The notes: generated by a model from the letters alone, not told the origin. Positions 19,290 to 31,861 are shown, counted from the first letter of the stretch. The stretch is DNA of 64,000 nt from Thunnus maccoyii (GCF_910596095.1 NC_056538.1:13054001-13118000), one strand, 5' to 3'. Program-made: numbers and translations.

Positions 19290-22164
19290 GAAAGAGTAAG
19301 GCATTATCATCAATGACACAATCACTGACTGACACACTACGGAAAATGTTTTAAGTTAATATATCCTATTCATTAATAATAAAATTCAACAGTAAAACTG
19401 TGGTGAGTGGACTTGGTAGAATAAATATTTATGAGTAAATGGGTAATTTCATTCAGATGACAAAAAGAGGAAGTTCTGTCTGCTTACTGACAGAAAGGCG
19501 CAAGAGTTTTAGTAACCCAGAGATGAATAATAAAAAAAAAAACACAGATGAAACAGACATATGGAGCATAAATAGGCTAATATCAAATTATCTTAAGAGA
19601 AAATGTACTTGTCAACTTTGACAAGAAGGAAATTAGAAGAAAATCAAGAAAAAACATGGTAAAAGGCCACTTTTATAAATTATTTCTTTTTTTTCTATTC
19701 CTTTTTCATTTGTGATCACAACTTTACATTTTTTGACAGTTTTTGACGTTTTCCTACTTTCCTCAGCAATCTGAGACTGTAAATAGAACCATTTATTTTT
19801 AATATCTTAAAATATCTATCACTGATGTACAAAGTTAGCTCTCTACATGAGTACCTGACCTAAACACACCAAATATATCATTTTAAATAACTGAGGAAAA
19901 ACAGATAAAACATTTCATGTAAACCCTTTATTTTTGAATAAAGAACACTAATAGACTTTTACTTTAACTGACTATATGCTTTATTAAGTCGGCTTGGGTA
20001 TATATGGTCACTTTCTATTTCACCTCAACAGGCAGGAGTGAGTGCTCAGCACAGAGCAAGCTGGATTTATCAACGATGGCTCAACCTACTGTTTTTAAAT
20101 CCCCACCAGCCACTTAGAACAGGATATTTAGGTCAGATGAGTGTCCACTTAACTGATGTCACTGTATACAGTTTCTGAGTAATTAAGTCTTTAAGACCAA
20201 TAAAAGGAAATACAGTCATCTCTCACTAACATTTTAAGCTGCCATGTCAATTTTTCTAACCAAAAGACTATCTTCATATTACTAAATAATAGGTCACATT
20301 CTTGGCTAATGCCCACATCCATATTTGGGTCAGGTTTCACTCTTCAGAGTAAGTCAACATGGTCCTCATGCATGTCACAGACAGATTACCAGGGATTTAG
20401 CCTGTTTATGCTACAGTATGGTGGTGGCTAAAAGGTTAGAGAAGTGTGAGTGCAGCATGACTGCAGGGTAGCAAGTGGACAAGACTTTTCTGTGAGTGTG
20501 TGTTAGTGTGTGGCCGTGAGTGTAAGAGGGAAAGAACGAGGGAGAAACAGGATGATAGATTATATAACCGTTTCAATGGTGTAAAATTTCATTTGAAATC
20601 CTGCTTTCGATTCAATCTTAATAAAACACTCAACTGTCTTGCGACCTATTTAATGTCCCATTGCACCCATACTCCATATACCCAAACTCACTCTGTCTTT
20701 CTCACTTGCTCACACACACGCTCGCGTGCACACACACAAACACACACTCATGCACACTCACTCATGTACACAGAAGGGTCTTATCCGGCTGCTGTGTGTC
20801 TGAAATGTTGTTTTTATATTGCAGCCATATTTCATTTTGGCCTACTTTCTTTAAATTGCCTATGGGGTTTTGTATGGGGAGATGAACCATCACATTTATA
20901 TATGAGATTGAAGGAAAAGAAAGAGAGGTGGGAGACTTGTTTATGTTCTTATTCATTTTCTTTGCCTCCTTCTCTCTCTCTCTCTAGCTTTATGCCACCC
21001 TTTTTCCTATTGTTTCATTTCCTCCACTCATTCTATCCCTCTCTTTCATGTGTCCTGAACATCTCTCTCTCTCTTGCTTCTCTGCCTGTCTCTCCCCAAG
21101 CATGTGTCTCTATGCAAGGTGGGTTTAATTGCTAAAAGAACTCAGAGGTGAAGTGAGGCATGACACGTGGAAACAGAGGCACAAAGGGGAGGAAAAAGGA
21201 GAAAACAGAATTTGGAGTCCATTGTTTGAAGGTCTTTCACACTGTTTAATTTGAGAAAGAAAAAAAGTCTGAGTAAGACTGAGAGTAAGTATTACCGTAA
21301 AAAAAACAGGATGGGATAGATGAATGGTAAAGACAGTATCGCCTTTGTCTATTTCATGTATGAATCATAAAATGTGATTTTTCACTGCTGTTCATCACAT
21401 TACTTGAGTTGAAATGAGAAGAGTGCAAGAAACTGCTCCCTCTGCAACAATTTATTTGCTTTCTTGCTGTTGCATCACAAAATTCAAAATGTTTAATGTG
21501 ACTTTTGTGCTGTAACAAATGGCAACTCAGTGGAAATGTAAATCATGTCTATGTGTGCATGTGAGAGAGAGAGAGACTGAGAGACAGATTATATTAATTT
21601 CTATTCATTTTGAAGTTGACACATTGACTTTTGATTGATTTTACTGGGAGGTAAAAAAAAAAAATCACGTAAACACAAAAGTGCGCACGCAAGCACACAG
21701 GCAGTCTGTCCCCAACACCCACACATGTTCAGACATTCTTGTACATAATGCCTCTTACTGGTGGCTTTCAATTTGTTGCAGCAAAAAAAAAAACTAATTT
21801 TAAAATCACTTTGGCCTTTGACACAGCAGATTCTTATTTGCATACAGACTATATGTTTCTGCATAGTGTGTGTGTGTGTGTGTGTGTTTGTTTGTTGTGT
21901 GTAATGCAGTTTTCTTCACGCCTGTTTATTCAAATCATGAAACCAATTTTAAACAACATACATCCCTATTTCAACCTAGACATCAGTGAGAACAGGCAGC
22001 AGGTGCATGCAAATCAAAGTACAGTTGTATGGTTGTGAGATTAAAATGAAGCTGTATTCATTTCAAATCTTATCAACTCCTAATGGAAACCACTGAAGCC
22101 ACAAATTGTCACATGCTCTTGACATGCCAAGCATAGTTAGTTCTGTGTGGGTTGTGTGTGTGTA

Positions 22165-22165
<1 letters not shown>
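19290..22165. other. Unique DNA, no recognised gene
   Basis: The largest frame (20500-21135, 211 codons) consists of CA-repeat and CT-rich low-complexity translation and has no homologue I recognise. A short GT array lies at about 21866-21886 and CT-rich tracts at 20970-21080. No splice-bounded exon is convincing. Confidence 0.55.
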
Positions 22166-22169
<4 letters not shown>

Positions 22170-22211
<42 letters not shown>

Positions 22212-22223
22212 TGTAGTGTAGTG
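22170..22223 (+). repeat. (GT)n then (GTGTA)3 microsatellite
   Basis: About 20 GT units followed by 'gtgtagtgtagtgtagtg'. Confidence 0.95.
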
Positions 22224-23200
22224 TTTATGCAAGCTAGGCAACTTTTGCTCCTATTAGCTGTTAGTTGTTTTAATAAGATATTTTGTGCTTAGTTGCTCAG
22301 AAACTCACTAGTGAAACAAGTCCAACTAAAGCAGTACTAATGACAATGATTATATGGATATTGCATAACATCATAATTTCAAATGTTGATGTACAAGCTT
22401 GAATTTGTGGTTTTTGTTTGTTTGTTTGTTTTACCCCTTTGCTTTAGTAGAGACCACAGACCTTCAGCAGCTTAACAACATACTTTACTTTCATTTATTT
22501 GCTTGATTTTTTTCTTGATTCTTCAGGGCTATTAAAAACACTCAAAGTATGTAAAAAAATGTTCCCTGAAAGTTAAAAGCCAAGGCTTTAGCCTTCTGTG
22601 AACGCTTCATTTGCAATGCTATCTCTACTTCCCAGGCGCGTAGCTGTGGGTGGGCCTAGGTGGGCCTGGGCCCACCCACTATGCACTCATGCCCACCCAA
22701 TGAGAAGGCTTCTTTTGTTGCTGGATCAACTAGTGAATAGCAGTCAATGAATACTGTTTCAATTACTGACAACACAACCAATATAAATATAAAAACATAA
22801 ACAAAACAGTTCTTGTTTCTTGCTTCTTTTTTTACCATATGATGATGTGGATAGGTCAGATTTTTTGAGTGGCAGCACATTTTGCAAATGCTGGATTGTG
22901 AGCAGCCCCTCCTTTTTAAATCAGTGTACAACCTGCACATTGCACAGAGGAACAGAAACCTACTGTCCGCTAGTTAGCTGCTTTCAATGTAGGTTAAGAT
23001 AAAAACCGTGATGAAACAAAGCAGTCACAAAAAGACGTCATGAGGAGCAGGACGAAGAGAATTCAGCTTAAGTTCAGCCATCATTGTCAACCCAGACACC
23101 TACTCCTGCACCAGATTCTCTTCAACAAGTGCCAAGTAATAACGAGACGTTCATGGCTGCTAATTCAACCCTTTCACCATCAGCATCAGCAACAAGCTGA

Positions 23201-23377
23201 AGTGTTGAAAGACTCTTTTCAAATGTCAGTCGGATAAAAACTGGCGTCAGGGCATCAATGATGACATACAGACTGAACTCTTTGTCCTTGCTCTCCTTTG
23301 AAAGAGAACTGACTGAGGCATTGGACTATAATGAAATAATTTCAGTGTTCAACACCAAACCCCATCGTCTCCTGTAA
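23201..23377 (+). pseudogene. hAT transposase C-terminal dimerisation domain
   Basis: Fifty-nine codons read SVERLFSNVSRIKTGVRASM, then 'YRLNSLSLLSFERELTEALD', then 'YNEIISVFNTKPHRLL' and a stop. This is the hATC dimerisation signature (ER.FS...RIKT..R..M...RL..L.LLS). In hAT proteins this region forms the end of the catalytic fold and mediates oligomer formation. An in-frame TGA sits immediately upstream (23198-23200), and the frame before it (23040-23237 in another phase) looks like N-terminal residue. The catalytic Asp residues and BED/TTF finger are therefore gone. Confidence 0.8.
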
Positions 23378-23502
23378 TCATCAAAAGTAGGCTAATTTAC
23401 AATTTCGGACTGTAGTAGCCTATTGCCTATTTCAGTATTATTGTTTATTGGATATCGTTTTTGTTGGGTTTACAATTGGATTTTATGCTGATGTTGCTGC
23501 CA

Positions 23503-23505
<3 letters not shown>

Positions 23506-23562
<57 letters not shown>
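23506..23562 (+). repeat. (TG)n microsatellite inside the hAT element
   Basis: About 28 TG units. The related element at 37291-37956 has a TG array at the same internal position (37708-37736), so the array was already present in the common ancestor. Confidence 0.96.
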
Positions 23563-23568
<6 letters not shown>

Positions 23569-23819
23569 TGTGTGCGTGCGGTTTATGTGGCCACCGTGCC
23601 AGGCTATGCAATGCTGTTAGTGTTTGTCTTGGTACCTGTAATGTTGCCTCTGATGACGTATAAGGCTTGTATGATTAAACTGTGGTGCATCTAAGCAAGT
23701 GTAATGGCCTATTTTGGTTAGTACATGTCTTTCAGAACCTATTAAGTATGATTGGTCTTGGACGGGCTAGGTCCACCTGATTTTCTCTGTGCCCACCTTC
23801 ACTACTGCTACTTCCCCCT

Positions 23820-24310
23820 TGTGATGATGTCAGTTTGTTTACACATGTTCCAGTAGAACCACAGAAAATAAATGGAAATGGAAATGTGCATGATACATCC
23901 CCTTTAACTCCTTTAAGTTGCAAGGGTTTGAGCACCACAAACCATGAACAGAAATATATAACTTAATCTACAACAACAAAGATTTTCTTCCCTCAGATGA
24001 ATACTCTCTGAAGAATGAATGTCTCCATACCTTTCTTTCATTTGCCAGTGTCCTCTTAGTTATTTTCTAATCAAGGAAATTAATTTCTTCCAGCCGTTTG
24101 TTTTGAACCCAATGGCTCTTCCCATTTTTAATCTCTACTATGTGGTACTAATCTACTGATGCTAATGACTTATCAGCTTTGTAGAGACATTAGATAATAA
24201 TGTTTGAAATCCATAAATGTGTGTGAGTGTGTAAGGGGGACAGAGTGGGAAAAATAGTGTGTATGTCTGTGGGCAGTGTGTAATTGTGTCTAATTGAGGC
24301 TTTTTGTGTA

Positions 24311-24362
<52 letters not shown>

Positions 24363-26140
24363 GTATTTTGTGTGTGTTTCTTTCTTCTTTCTTTAAACCG
24401 ACTGACCTGCTGGGACAGTGGTGGGGCTGGTTAAAGCTGGTCACTCAGCAGGACTCTATTAATTAGACACCAGAGAAGGATCAGGGCTCACCAGTAGCAG
24501 CTAAAGGGTCAGCTATATGGAGATAAATAGGGGAGAAAACAGTAGAAAGACAGGGGGAGAAGGAATGGGAAAATAAATGAAACAGAAAGAGACAAAATGA
24601 AAAGGATGGAAGTTAGGAGGGAGAAGAGGCAGGGGATATATAGAGGGGTTTGGGTCAAGCACGAGATGGTGGGGGATATATTACAGAAATGGAAAGGGTC
24701 TCATGGTGGAGTGATAGATGTGACAGAGAGATATAATGGGAAATGGAGCTGATGCAGTAAAGGAAAGACTAAAAAATAAACAGTAACAGGGAGAGCAGTG
24801 AGTTTAGAAAAGAGAAAGAAAAAACAGAGTAAGTGAAACCAGTTAAGATACAAACAGAAATATCCCAAGGCTAATACAAGGACCTAGAGAGAGTGGAGAG
24901 GAGGGAGTTAAATAGAGAAGACATGAGGCAAAATCAGAGGAGAAGTAGGAGGATCTGTGTGGATGCGGGTGCCACTTAGAACAACATAAAGGATAATGAT
25001 AAGTAATAAAAAAAGGCAACAGCAAAGCAATACCTAAGTGCGTAAAATGATGTTGACTGAAGTAAAATGAGTAAACAAAACATAAGGCACATCAGGACCT
25101 GGATAGTATATACTTAAATTGTGGGATAGATGCAGGCTCAGGTTTATAATAGATAGAGATTTATTATACATATCAGCGTAGCTCTTTTCTTTCTTTTCTA
25201 AGACTTGATTTGTAAAATAACATACTTGTAGAAATATAATGCTGAGTGATGAATGGCTTGTAAAATATCAAGTAGCCATCGCAGTCATACATTAAAATAT
25301 GGTTCTATTGAACAGAACAGACATTTATTATGAATTTGAGGCAATCTATAAAAGTCAACTGGTAGAAATAAAACTTTTTTTCTGTCTTTTTTAAAATAGC
25401 TTCTTAGTAGGTGACTTTGCTATTAGGACTCATCAGAGGGAGGCGTTATGGAAAGGTGTACTCCAGATATTTGGCCATACAAGAAGAGTTCTAGTCTGTT
25501 AGTTTGAACTTCAAGTCCTCATAAGTTAAAGATAAAATACATGTAGGTTGTTTTCCTTAGCTTAATTGCTTAATTCCACAAATAAAAAAGTATCTGTGAA
25601 AACATTAAATTAATTTACAAACAAATGAAAAGCATTTGTGAATATCTTCCTGACATTTACAGATTTCAAACAGGCATTTGTTAATCCAGTTCTTATTTGT
25701 GAATCAAAAAGGCATTTGTCTTCTACACTTGTGTATTTGCATTTTACACACACAGAGTTTTGAGACAAACTTTCCGCCAGTCCGAACAAAAATCCACTTG
25801 TGACGATGTCATGTCCACATTCCAAAGTCAAAGCATGCAGTCTTTCTATGAGCTGTTTTTTTTTTTTTTTTTTTAAATCATCAGCGATAAATAACTTGCA
25901 TTCATTATTTTATTATGTTAATGTGGCACAGTATTAGTGTGTGTTTATTTGTTCTATGTATATTATCTAGCACACACTTTGATATATATTACTGTATGAA
26001 AGGCGCAAGGGCGCTTATAGGCAACTTTCAGGTCCCTAAAGCGGTGGGCTTGCGCTGCTTCTTTAGTTGACAGTTATCTAGCCACTGAGGACCAGCCAAC
26101 TCATCCTTTCTATTTTTTTATTTATTCTTGGTTCTTGGCA
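23820..26140. other. Unique DNA with TG array and purine-rich tract
   Basis: Holds a (TG)n array at about 24316-24358, a purine (AG)-rich stretch at 24530-25030, and an AT-rich remainder. Frames at 24190-24444, 24284-24466 and 25610-25831 are repeat-driven or featureless. The end (26067-26130) repeats part of the inverted-repeat arm that follows. No gene is seen. Confidence 0.5.
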
Positions 26141-26146
26141 CCCTCG

Positions 26147-26622
26147 TTAAGGTCTTTGATAGTATGGCTGTTGGTGTTGATATTTGTTTTTGTTTAGAAA
26201 TGTAGTATTGTAATTTAATTGTTCATTGTTAATATGTTGAACAGTAAACATTCATGTTGCGGGTTGGGGGTATAAAACTAGGGTGCAGCATTGTATACAT
26301 TGTAAATATGATTAAGATACATTGTAGATAGACCAGAATTCATACCCATCCAACCTATAAAGAGATAACTTGTCTGATTTGTTTTACTTAGCATTGCGTT
26401 TATTGTAATCATTCAGTCTAGTTGTTGTTTTCAGCATAATTGGTATTTTCTATATATATAATCAGTTGGCAGTTATCTTCATTAGTCCTGTGTGGCCACT
26501 GAGGGCCAACCAACTCATTCCTATTATCTTTTCTAAAATATGACACTGAGTATAATGTCTCACTCTTCATGAGTGTAACATTAACAATGTTATTATCTAA
26601 CTATGCTTTCTTTTGAAAAGAC
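26147..26622 (+). repeat. Left arm of an ~8.8-kb inverted-repeat structure
   Basis: The arm runs from 'ggtctttgatagtatgg' through 'aacagtaaacattcatgttg', 'agaattcatacccatccaac' and 'attggtattttctatat', then past 'ggccactgagggcca' to 'gtaacattaacaatgttatt'. The reverse complement of 34416-34942 carries all these landmarks in the same order. Small indels separate the arms (for example, the right arm has an extra ~50 bp before 'ggtaaacattcatg'). The match fades at the outer edge ('taaggtctttgat' versus 'caaagactttgat'). Confidence 0.82.
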
Positions 26623-26737
26623 ATTCCTTGGGTCCTAGTGTTTTGAAGGACATTCTGATGCAGAAGCTTTAATGTTATTTCTTTGGGTACAATCCTGTAC
26701 AACCTTCTCTTTTATAGTTATCACATTTTATTTTGTA

Positions 26738-27539
26738 GACAATATTAGTGATGGGCAAACATGAACGAACAAATCTTTTTAAATTAATCTTTTTAGTGTC
26801 CGGTATGTACCGGGTCAGCCTGTCATATGTACTGAGCACTCATGAATCCTGGACTTTTCCCACTCATACCACCCACACCCACTCACTGTTATCATAGGGT
26901 ACTGCTCACATTGCCTGCCTGCCTGCTACGGTGGTGCAGTTGCTCAAAACATGAATGAGCACCAATGAATGAGCGGGAATCATTGTCTTGAACGAGAACG
27001 TCAGTGAGTGACTCGAGTCGAAACAGCCTGGCAGCTACTCACTGAACGAGATCAAATGAGCAGTTCTCTCGAACTAGGACATATGAGTGAACGAGAAGTG
27101 ATTTAATCAGACTTGAGTCAAGACAGACGGCAGGTTAAATTGAATGAGACTGAACGAACTGCTGCTCTTTCGAACTAGGAGGTCTCCTACTTGCCCCTCA
27201 AAAAGACAGACAGATCGTTGGTCAGTGTCACATCACATTTCTGTAACATCGTATTGAGCTTATATAGCCTACCTATATACAAGCGGAATACTGAATCAAT
27301 GCATTTAAATTAATATTTTATCTTTATTATGATGACTGATAATGCACTGAAGATAAATTTTGTGGGGCAGGCAGCACTAGCTGTCGAATGTGCCTGTACT
27401 ATAACTGAGTGTCATGGAGAAACTGAAGGCATATTTTGCAAAAAGTATCAAAACTCGAAAGGTTCGATACATTTACGTGAATCAACTCGAAGGAAACAAT
27501 AATGTGAAAAGAATCGGTCCACCCATTACTAGAAAATAT
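26738..27539. mobile_element. Non-autonomous hAT element (786 bp) with TSD
   Basis: The element at 26746-27531 begins TAGTGATGGGC and ends CCACCCATTACTA, whose reverse complement is TAGTAATGGGTGG. Flanking 8-mers are gacaatat (26738-26745) and gaaaatat (27532-27539), 7 of 8 identical. The interior is rich in 'gaacga', 'tgagtg' and 'gaactagga' words, with no transposase frame. It is nested just inside the left arm of the larger inverted-repeat structure. Confidence 0.82.
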
Positions 27540-28925
27540 CCCTCTTAGTTTCCCGTGATGACCTGAACCAACCGTAAAGTGTTCATCCTCCAGCGAGTGC
27601 ATGACACTGTAGATGTTGGTGACTGACATCCAGACTCTCCACAACCTTGAAATGGTAGTGTAATAGGTATAAAATTATGATGTTTAAGATTTAGACATTT
27701 TCAGCACAGCATTTAAAAGATGACTACATAACCATTTTAGTTTGCCAGTTTACCTGTTAGTTAATTGTACCTGACCAACCAGCACATGGACAAGGGTTTT
27801 AAAAGAGGTAGCTAGCTAGCTTAACAATTTAATTTGCTAAGGAGTGAAGTTATAATACGTTAATGGTTATTTCAAACCCCAAAAGACATTGTGCCCTAAT
27901 GGCTGATCATAAGGTTTTAAAAGTTTTTTTAAAAATGGAACAGCCACACAGTCTTTCAGCTTGCATGCTTTATTTTTCACTGTTGATGATTTAGTTCTAT
28001 CCAATAGGACTTAAAAGATGTAGAGGCTAAACCTGGTCAAATTAATTGGCAGAACACTGGGCCAAAGGCCAAAGTGCAGCTATTCCACCCTGTCCTATTC
28101 GCCCTACTCCTTTTGAAAGAGGACATTATTATGTTGTTCCTGCTCCTGCTGCTGCCAGTGTGAGTACATCCACTTCATCTTCCCTTGCCACACCAAATAC
28201 TTCAAGGATACAGGTGGAGATCACGATAATTGAGACTTGAGTTAGAACATATACAGACAATCTGAACATTATCCCATTCTTTATATGCTGCTGTTGCTCC
28301 TCTAACTCACCATTTCATTCCTTCCTCCACCTACTTCCTAATTACTTTAGAGTTTTTCCTGAGCATTTCAAAAGAGGCGGATCGAAACCAAAAAGAGGTC
28401 AAAAAAACATTTCCTCAGCCTCCAAAAGCAGCTACAGATAAAAGTGTAACACTCACAGTGTTTGCTTTCCCAAAGCCAACAGGGGAAACTCCTATGGCCA
28501 ATTCTGAAGATGGAAGGGCACCTGGAGGCTCAAATGGAAGCCAATCTGGATGAGCACATCAAAGATGCCAAGGGAGTATGGCTAGACAATCATACACTGC
28601 CACAATGGCTCCTGATGCAGCTCCTGGGATTTTTAGTATGTAATTGTCACTGTAGGATCCATTTTCCCATCTCTATGTCTCTCTCTGATCAAAATATAAT
28701 CAAACATTATACAACAGGTAGTTCCGACCAAGCAATCTGATTGGTCAACTAGACATTTAGAATGTGCTCAAATCAGCATGACAGCACACCTAGCTGTGCT
28801 CAAATGAAAAAAGCCTAATCACTAAAAATATTACTCCGCCATTGTTTAAAACTATAGACCGTGACATCACGCTAACAACAACAGCCATTTCTGGGTTGGG
28901 TTGATTTGATTTGGAGGGATATGTG
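27540..28925 (+). other. Interior of the inverted-repeat element; weak coding hints
   Basis: A 64-codon frame at 28046-28240 (Ala/Ser/Thr-rich, 'PFERGHYYVVPAPAAASVST') and a 92-codon frame at 28462-28740 are the longest. Neither shows a domain I recognise. By position they could be N-terminal exons of the integrase-like gene ending at 33607, but this is inference from orientation only. Confidence 0.3.
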
Positions 28926-28978
28926 TGGGTGGCCATCTACTTTGACCTGTTGGGTTGAGAGAGAGAAAGAAAGAGGGA

Positions 28979-29005
28979 AGGGGGGGGGGGGGGGGGGGGG
29001 GGGGG
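28979..29005 (+). repeat. (G)27 homopolymer
   Basis: An uninterrupted run of about 27 G (C on the L2 sense strand) within the LINE 3' untranslated region, where other copies have CT-rich sequence. Confidence 0.95.
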
Positions 29006-29321
29006 CAGAATAACAACAATCATAACAACAATCATAACAACAATGTCAATGACACAGCAGCAGCCAGGGAAGGATGCCAACAGGACTGTGAAGGACCGCG
29101 AAGGCTCGGCCCAGAACCCAGGGTTTCCGGCGAGATGAGACAGCACAAAAAAAACTCCGGGGAAGAAGCAAAGTTAGTGACATGCATTGATGTTACATGA
29201 ATGCATACAGATGGAGAGGAGGAGGAGGAGAGAGGAGCTCAGTGCATCATGGGAAATCTCCCAGCAGTCTAGGCCTATAGCAGCATAACTAAGGGCTGAT
29301 CCAAGGTGAGCCTGGTCGGCC

Positions 29322-30985
29322 CTAACTATAAGCTTTATCAGAAAGGAAAGTTTTAAGCCTACTCTTAAACATAGAGAGGGTGTTTGCACCCCGGACCGAA
29401 TGTGGAAGATGGTTCCACAGGAGAGGAGCCTGATAGCTGAAGGCTCTGCCTCCCATTCTACTTTTAAAGACTGTAGGAACCACCAGTAAGCCTGCATACT
29501 GGGAGCGCAGTGTTCTAGTGGGATAATACGGTACTATGAGCTCTTCAAGGTATGATGGTGCCTGAACATTAAGGGCTTTGTAAGTTAGGAGAAGGATTTT
29601 AAATTCTATTCTAGATTTTACAGGAAGCCAATGTAGCAAAGCTAAAATGGGAGAAATGTGATCTCTTTTTCTAGTTTTAGTCAGTACATGTGCACCTACA
29701 TTTTGGACCAGCTGGAGAGTCTTTAGAGACTTGTTAGGGCAGCCTGATAATAAGGAATTGCAATAATCCAGCCTAGAAGTAACAAATGCGTGGACTAGTT
29801 TTTCTGCATCTTTTTGGGACAGGATGTGCCTGATTTTTGCGATATTACGTAAGTGAAAAAAGGCAGTCCTTGAGATTTGATTTATGTGGGAGTTAAAGGA
29901 CATATCCTGATCAAAAATAACTCCTAGATTCCTGACGGTGGTGCTGGAGGCCAGGGTAATGCCATCCAGAGTAGCTATATCATTAGATAATGTGTTTCTA
30001 AGGTGTTTAGAGCCAAGCACAAAAACTTCAAAAACTTTAATAGTAGAAAATTGCAGGTCATCCAGGTCTTTATGTCCTTAAGGCACGCTTGGAGTTTGTT
30101 TAACTGATTGGTTTCATCAGGCTTCATTGATAAATATAATTGGGTATCATCTGCATAACAATGAAAATTTATGGAGTGTTTCCTAATAATATTACCTAAA
30201 GGAAGCATATACAAGGTGAATAGAATTGGTCCAAGTCCAGAACCTTGTGGAACTCCATGTCTAACTCTTGCCTTCATGGAGGATTCATCATTAACATGTA
30301 CAAACTGAAATCGGTCTGATAAATAGGACTTAAACCAGTTTAATGCAGTTCCCTTAATGCCAATTAAATGTTCCAGTCTCTGCAAAAGGATTTGATGGTC
30401 AATTGTGTCGAATGCAGCACTAAGATCTAACAGGACAAGTATAGAGACAAATCCTTTGGCCGATGCAGTTAGGAGGTCATTTGTGACTTTCACCAGTGCT
30501 GTCTCTGTGCTATGATGCGCTTTAAATCCTGACTGAAAATCCTTAAATAAACTATTGTTATGTAGAAAGTCACATAACTGATTAGACACTGCTTTCTCAA
30601 GGATCTTAGAGAGAAATGGAAGGTTAGATATAGGTCTATAATTGGCTAAAATGCCTGAATCAAGAGTAGGCTTCTTAAGAAGAGGTTTAATTACAGCTAC
30701 TTTAAAGGACTGTGGTACATAGCCTGTTACTAAAGACAAATTGATCATATCTAGTAATGAAGCACTAACTAAGGGTAAGGCTTCCTTAAGCAACCTAGTT
30801 GGGATGGGGTCTAAAAGACAGGTTGATGGTTTAGCTGAACAAATCATTGAAATTAGTTCAGAAAAGTCGACTGGAGAAAAACAGTCCAAATATGTGTCAG
30901 GATTTACAGCTGTTTCTAAGGTGCCTGTGTTTGGGGAGAGAACGGTGCCTATATTCAACCATTTGGTCATTATTGCTGAGTTCAT
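29322..30985 (-). pseudogene. L2-type reverse transcriptase, one frameshift
   Basis: Two overlapping frames (30985-29975 and 30020-29322) together form one RT. The first has '[14 protein letters not shown]', '[17 protein letters not shown]', '[18 protein letters not shown]', '[17 protein letters not shown]', '[17 protein letters not shown]' and the catalytic '[13 protein letters not shown]'. The second continues with 'LGVIFDQDMSFNSHINQI', 'CNSLLSGCPNKSLKTLQLVQ', 'ILALLHWLPVKSRIEFKI' and 'FSYQAPLLWNHLP', ending shortly after. A frameshift within 29975-30020 separates them. The catalytic YADD is intact and there are very few stops, so this is the best-preserved coding sequence in the window. 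It lacks the N-terminal endonuclease. Confidence 0.85.
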
Positions 30986-31059
30986 GAATGACCTTGATGC
31001 TTTGGTGATAATACAAGTATGACTTATCTTAGAGATAATACTGTCTCAGCATCTTTTGC

Positions 31060-31770
31060 CTTTTTCTCAAAATAAAAAATATGCCTGGCAGCCTTTAATC
31101 ATCTCGCACAGAAAACCAAAATGCTACACCACAGATTAGCTTTCTTGCTAACTCCCTGGGAACTGTCTCTTATTGACATAACGTTATCTTTGCACACTCA
31201 CTGGCACATTTGTTTGATCACAGAAAAGCAGTTTCCACTACATCAGCCCTAAAAATAAGTAATTACTAACAGAAATCATATAATTCTTATGATCAACATT
31301 ATATTCAGTATGATAATTATCATAATTCGGGCTCTATTTTGCATCTTTAAGGTCATTGGGCATACAATGTGCCAGATTAAACAAGTCAGGAGGGAGTTAA
31401 AGGAGACAAGTTTCCAACCGCCAACAGAGAGGGCAGATGTGGTGCCAATGATGTTCCCATGACACTCTGCCACAGTTTGTAGTGCCAAGGTAACATGGCA
31501 TGTTGAATATTTAATTTAATAATAATTGTGCAAGCTTCAGTGTCTACACATTTGGAGACCAGACGGTTATACATATAATAGAATGAAAAAAAGTAACCAC
31601 ATTTTGCAAGTGATACTGAAATTAATTTTTAATTATTTTATTAGACAAAATGACTGTTTATGGTTACAAAGCTATAGTTTTACAAAAAAAACATTGATCA
31701 GTCCACATCTTGAATCTTAAAATCCATTTATACCTACTATTAATCTAGACCATCCTTGACCACATTGAGT
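31060..31770. other. No gene recognised
   Basis: AT-rich DNA between the L2 element and a possible integrase-gene exon. Small frames are featureless. Confidence 0.45.
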
Positions 31771-31775
31771 GACCC

Positions 31776-31861
31776 ATGGAGTTGTTGGATGATGAAAAGG
31801 AGTACTCTGTGGCTGTCAAAAGTCAAGTTACAGAGTACCTATGTCAGTTCATGGAGACAGG
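31776..31861 (+). pseudogene. Possible upstream exon of the integrase-like gene
   Basis: The plus strand reads MELLDDEKEYSVAVKSQVTE, then YLCQFMETG, followed by GTAATTG, a usable splice donor (ACAG|GTAATT). It is in the same orientation as the integrase remnant at 33320-33607 and within the same inverted-repeat structure. I cannot match it firmly to the family; it is kept because of the open frame ending exactly at a donor. Confidence 0.3.

Larger units (their letters stand above)
22625..23815 (+). mobile_element. hAT element (1,175 bp) with perfect 8-bp TSD
   Basis: The element at 22633-23807 starts CAGGCGCGTAGCTGTGGGTG. Near its right end are 'gcccacc' and CACTACTG, the counterpart of the GCCCACGCTACTG end of the related copy at 37291-37956. 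The 8-bp duplication 'ctacttcc' is exact at 22625-22632 and 23808-23815. Inside lies the C-terminal dimerisation domain of a hAT transposase (23201-23377) and a long TG array (23506-23562). Most of the transposase is missing, so it is a deletion derivative of an autonomous element. Confidence 0.88.
28928..31060 (-). mobile_element. L2-clade (Maui-like) LINE, 5'-truncated
   Basis: The minus strand encodes an L2-type reverse transcriptase (29322-30985) followed by a 3' untranslated region. From memory, that region matches fish L2 elements: 'gccctagttatgctgctata', 'ggagatttcccatgatgcac', 'ccggaaaccctgggttctg' and 'agatggcc'. The 5' endonuclease half is absent, which fits target-primed reverse transcription stopping early. 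The usual 3' terminus with 'ggcgctatataaataaa' is missing beyond about 28930, so the 3' end is also lost. It lies inside the inverted-repeat structure, antisense to the integrase remnant. Confidence 0.82.

Noticed and set aside
20500..21135. 211-codon plus-strand open frame
   Set aside because: It translates CA-repeat and CT-rich low-complexity DNA (Thr/His and Ser/Leu/Pro runs) and has no recognisable domain or splice context.
22170..22223. Regular repeats considered as a CRISPR-like or satellite array
   Set aside because: Simple dinucleotide and GTGTA slippage, no spacers, eukaryotic context.
24190..24466. Frames around the TG array on both strands
   Set aside because: Driven by the repeat; flanks carry no domain.
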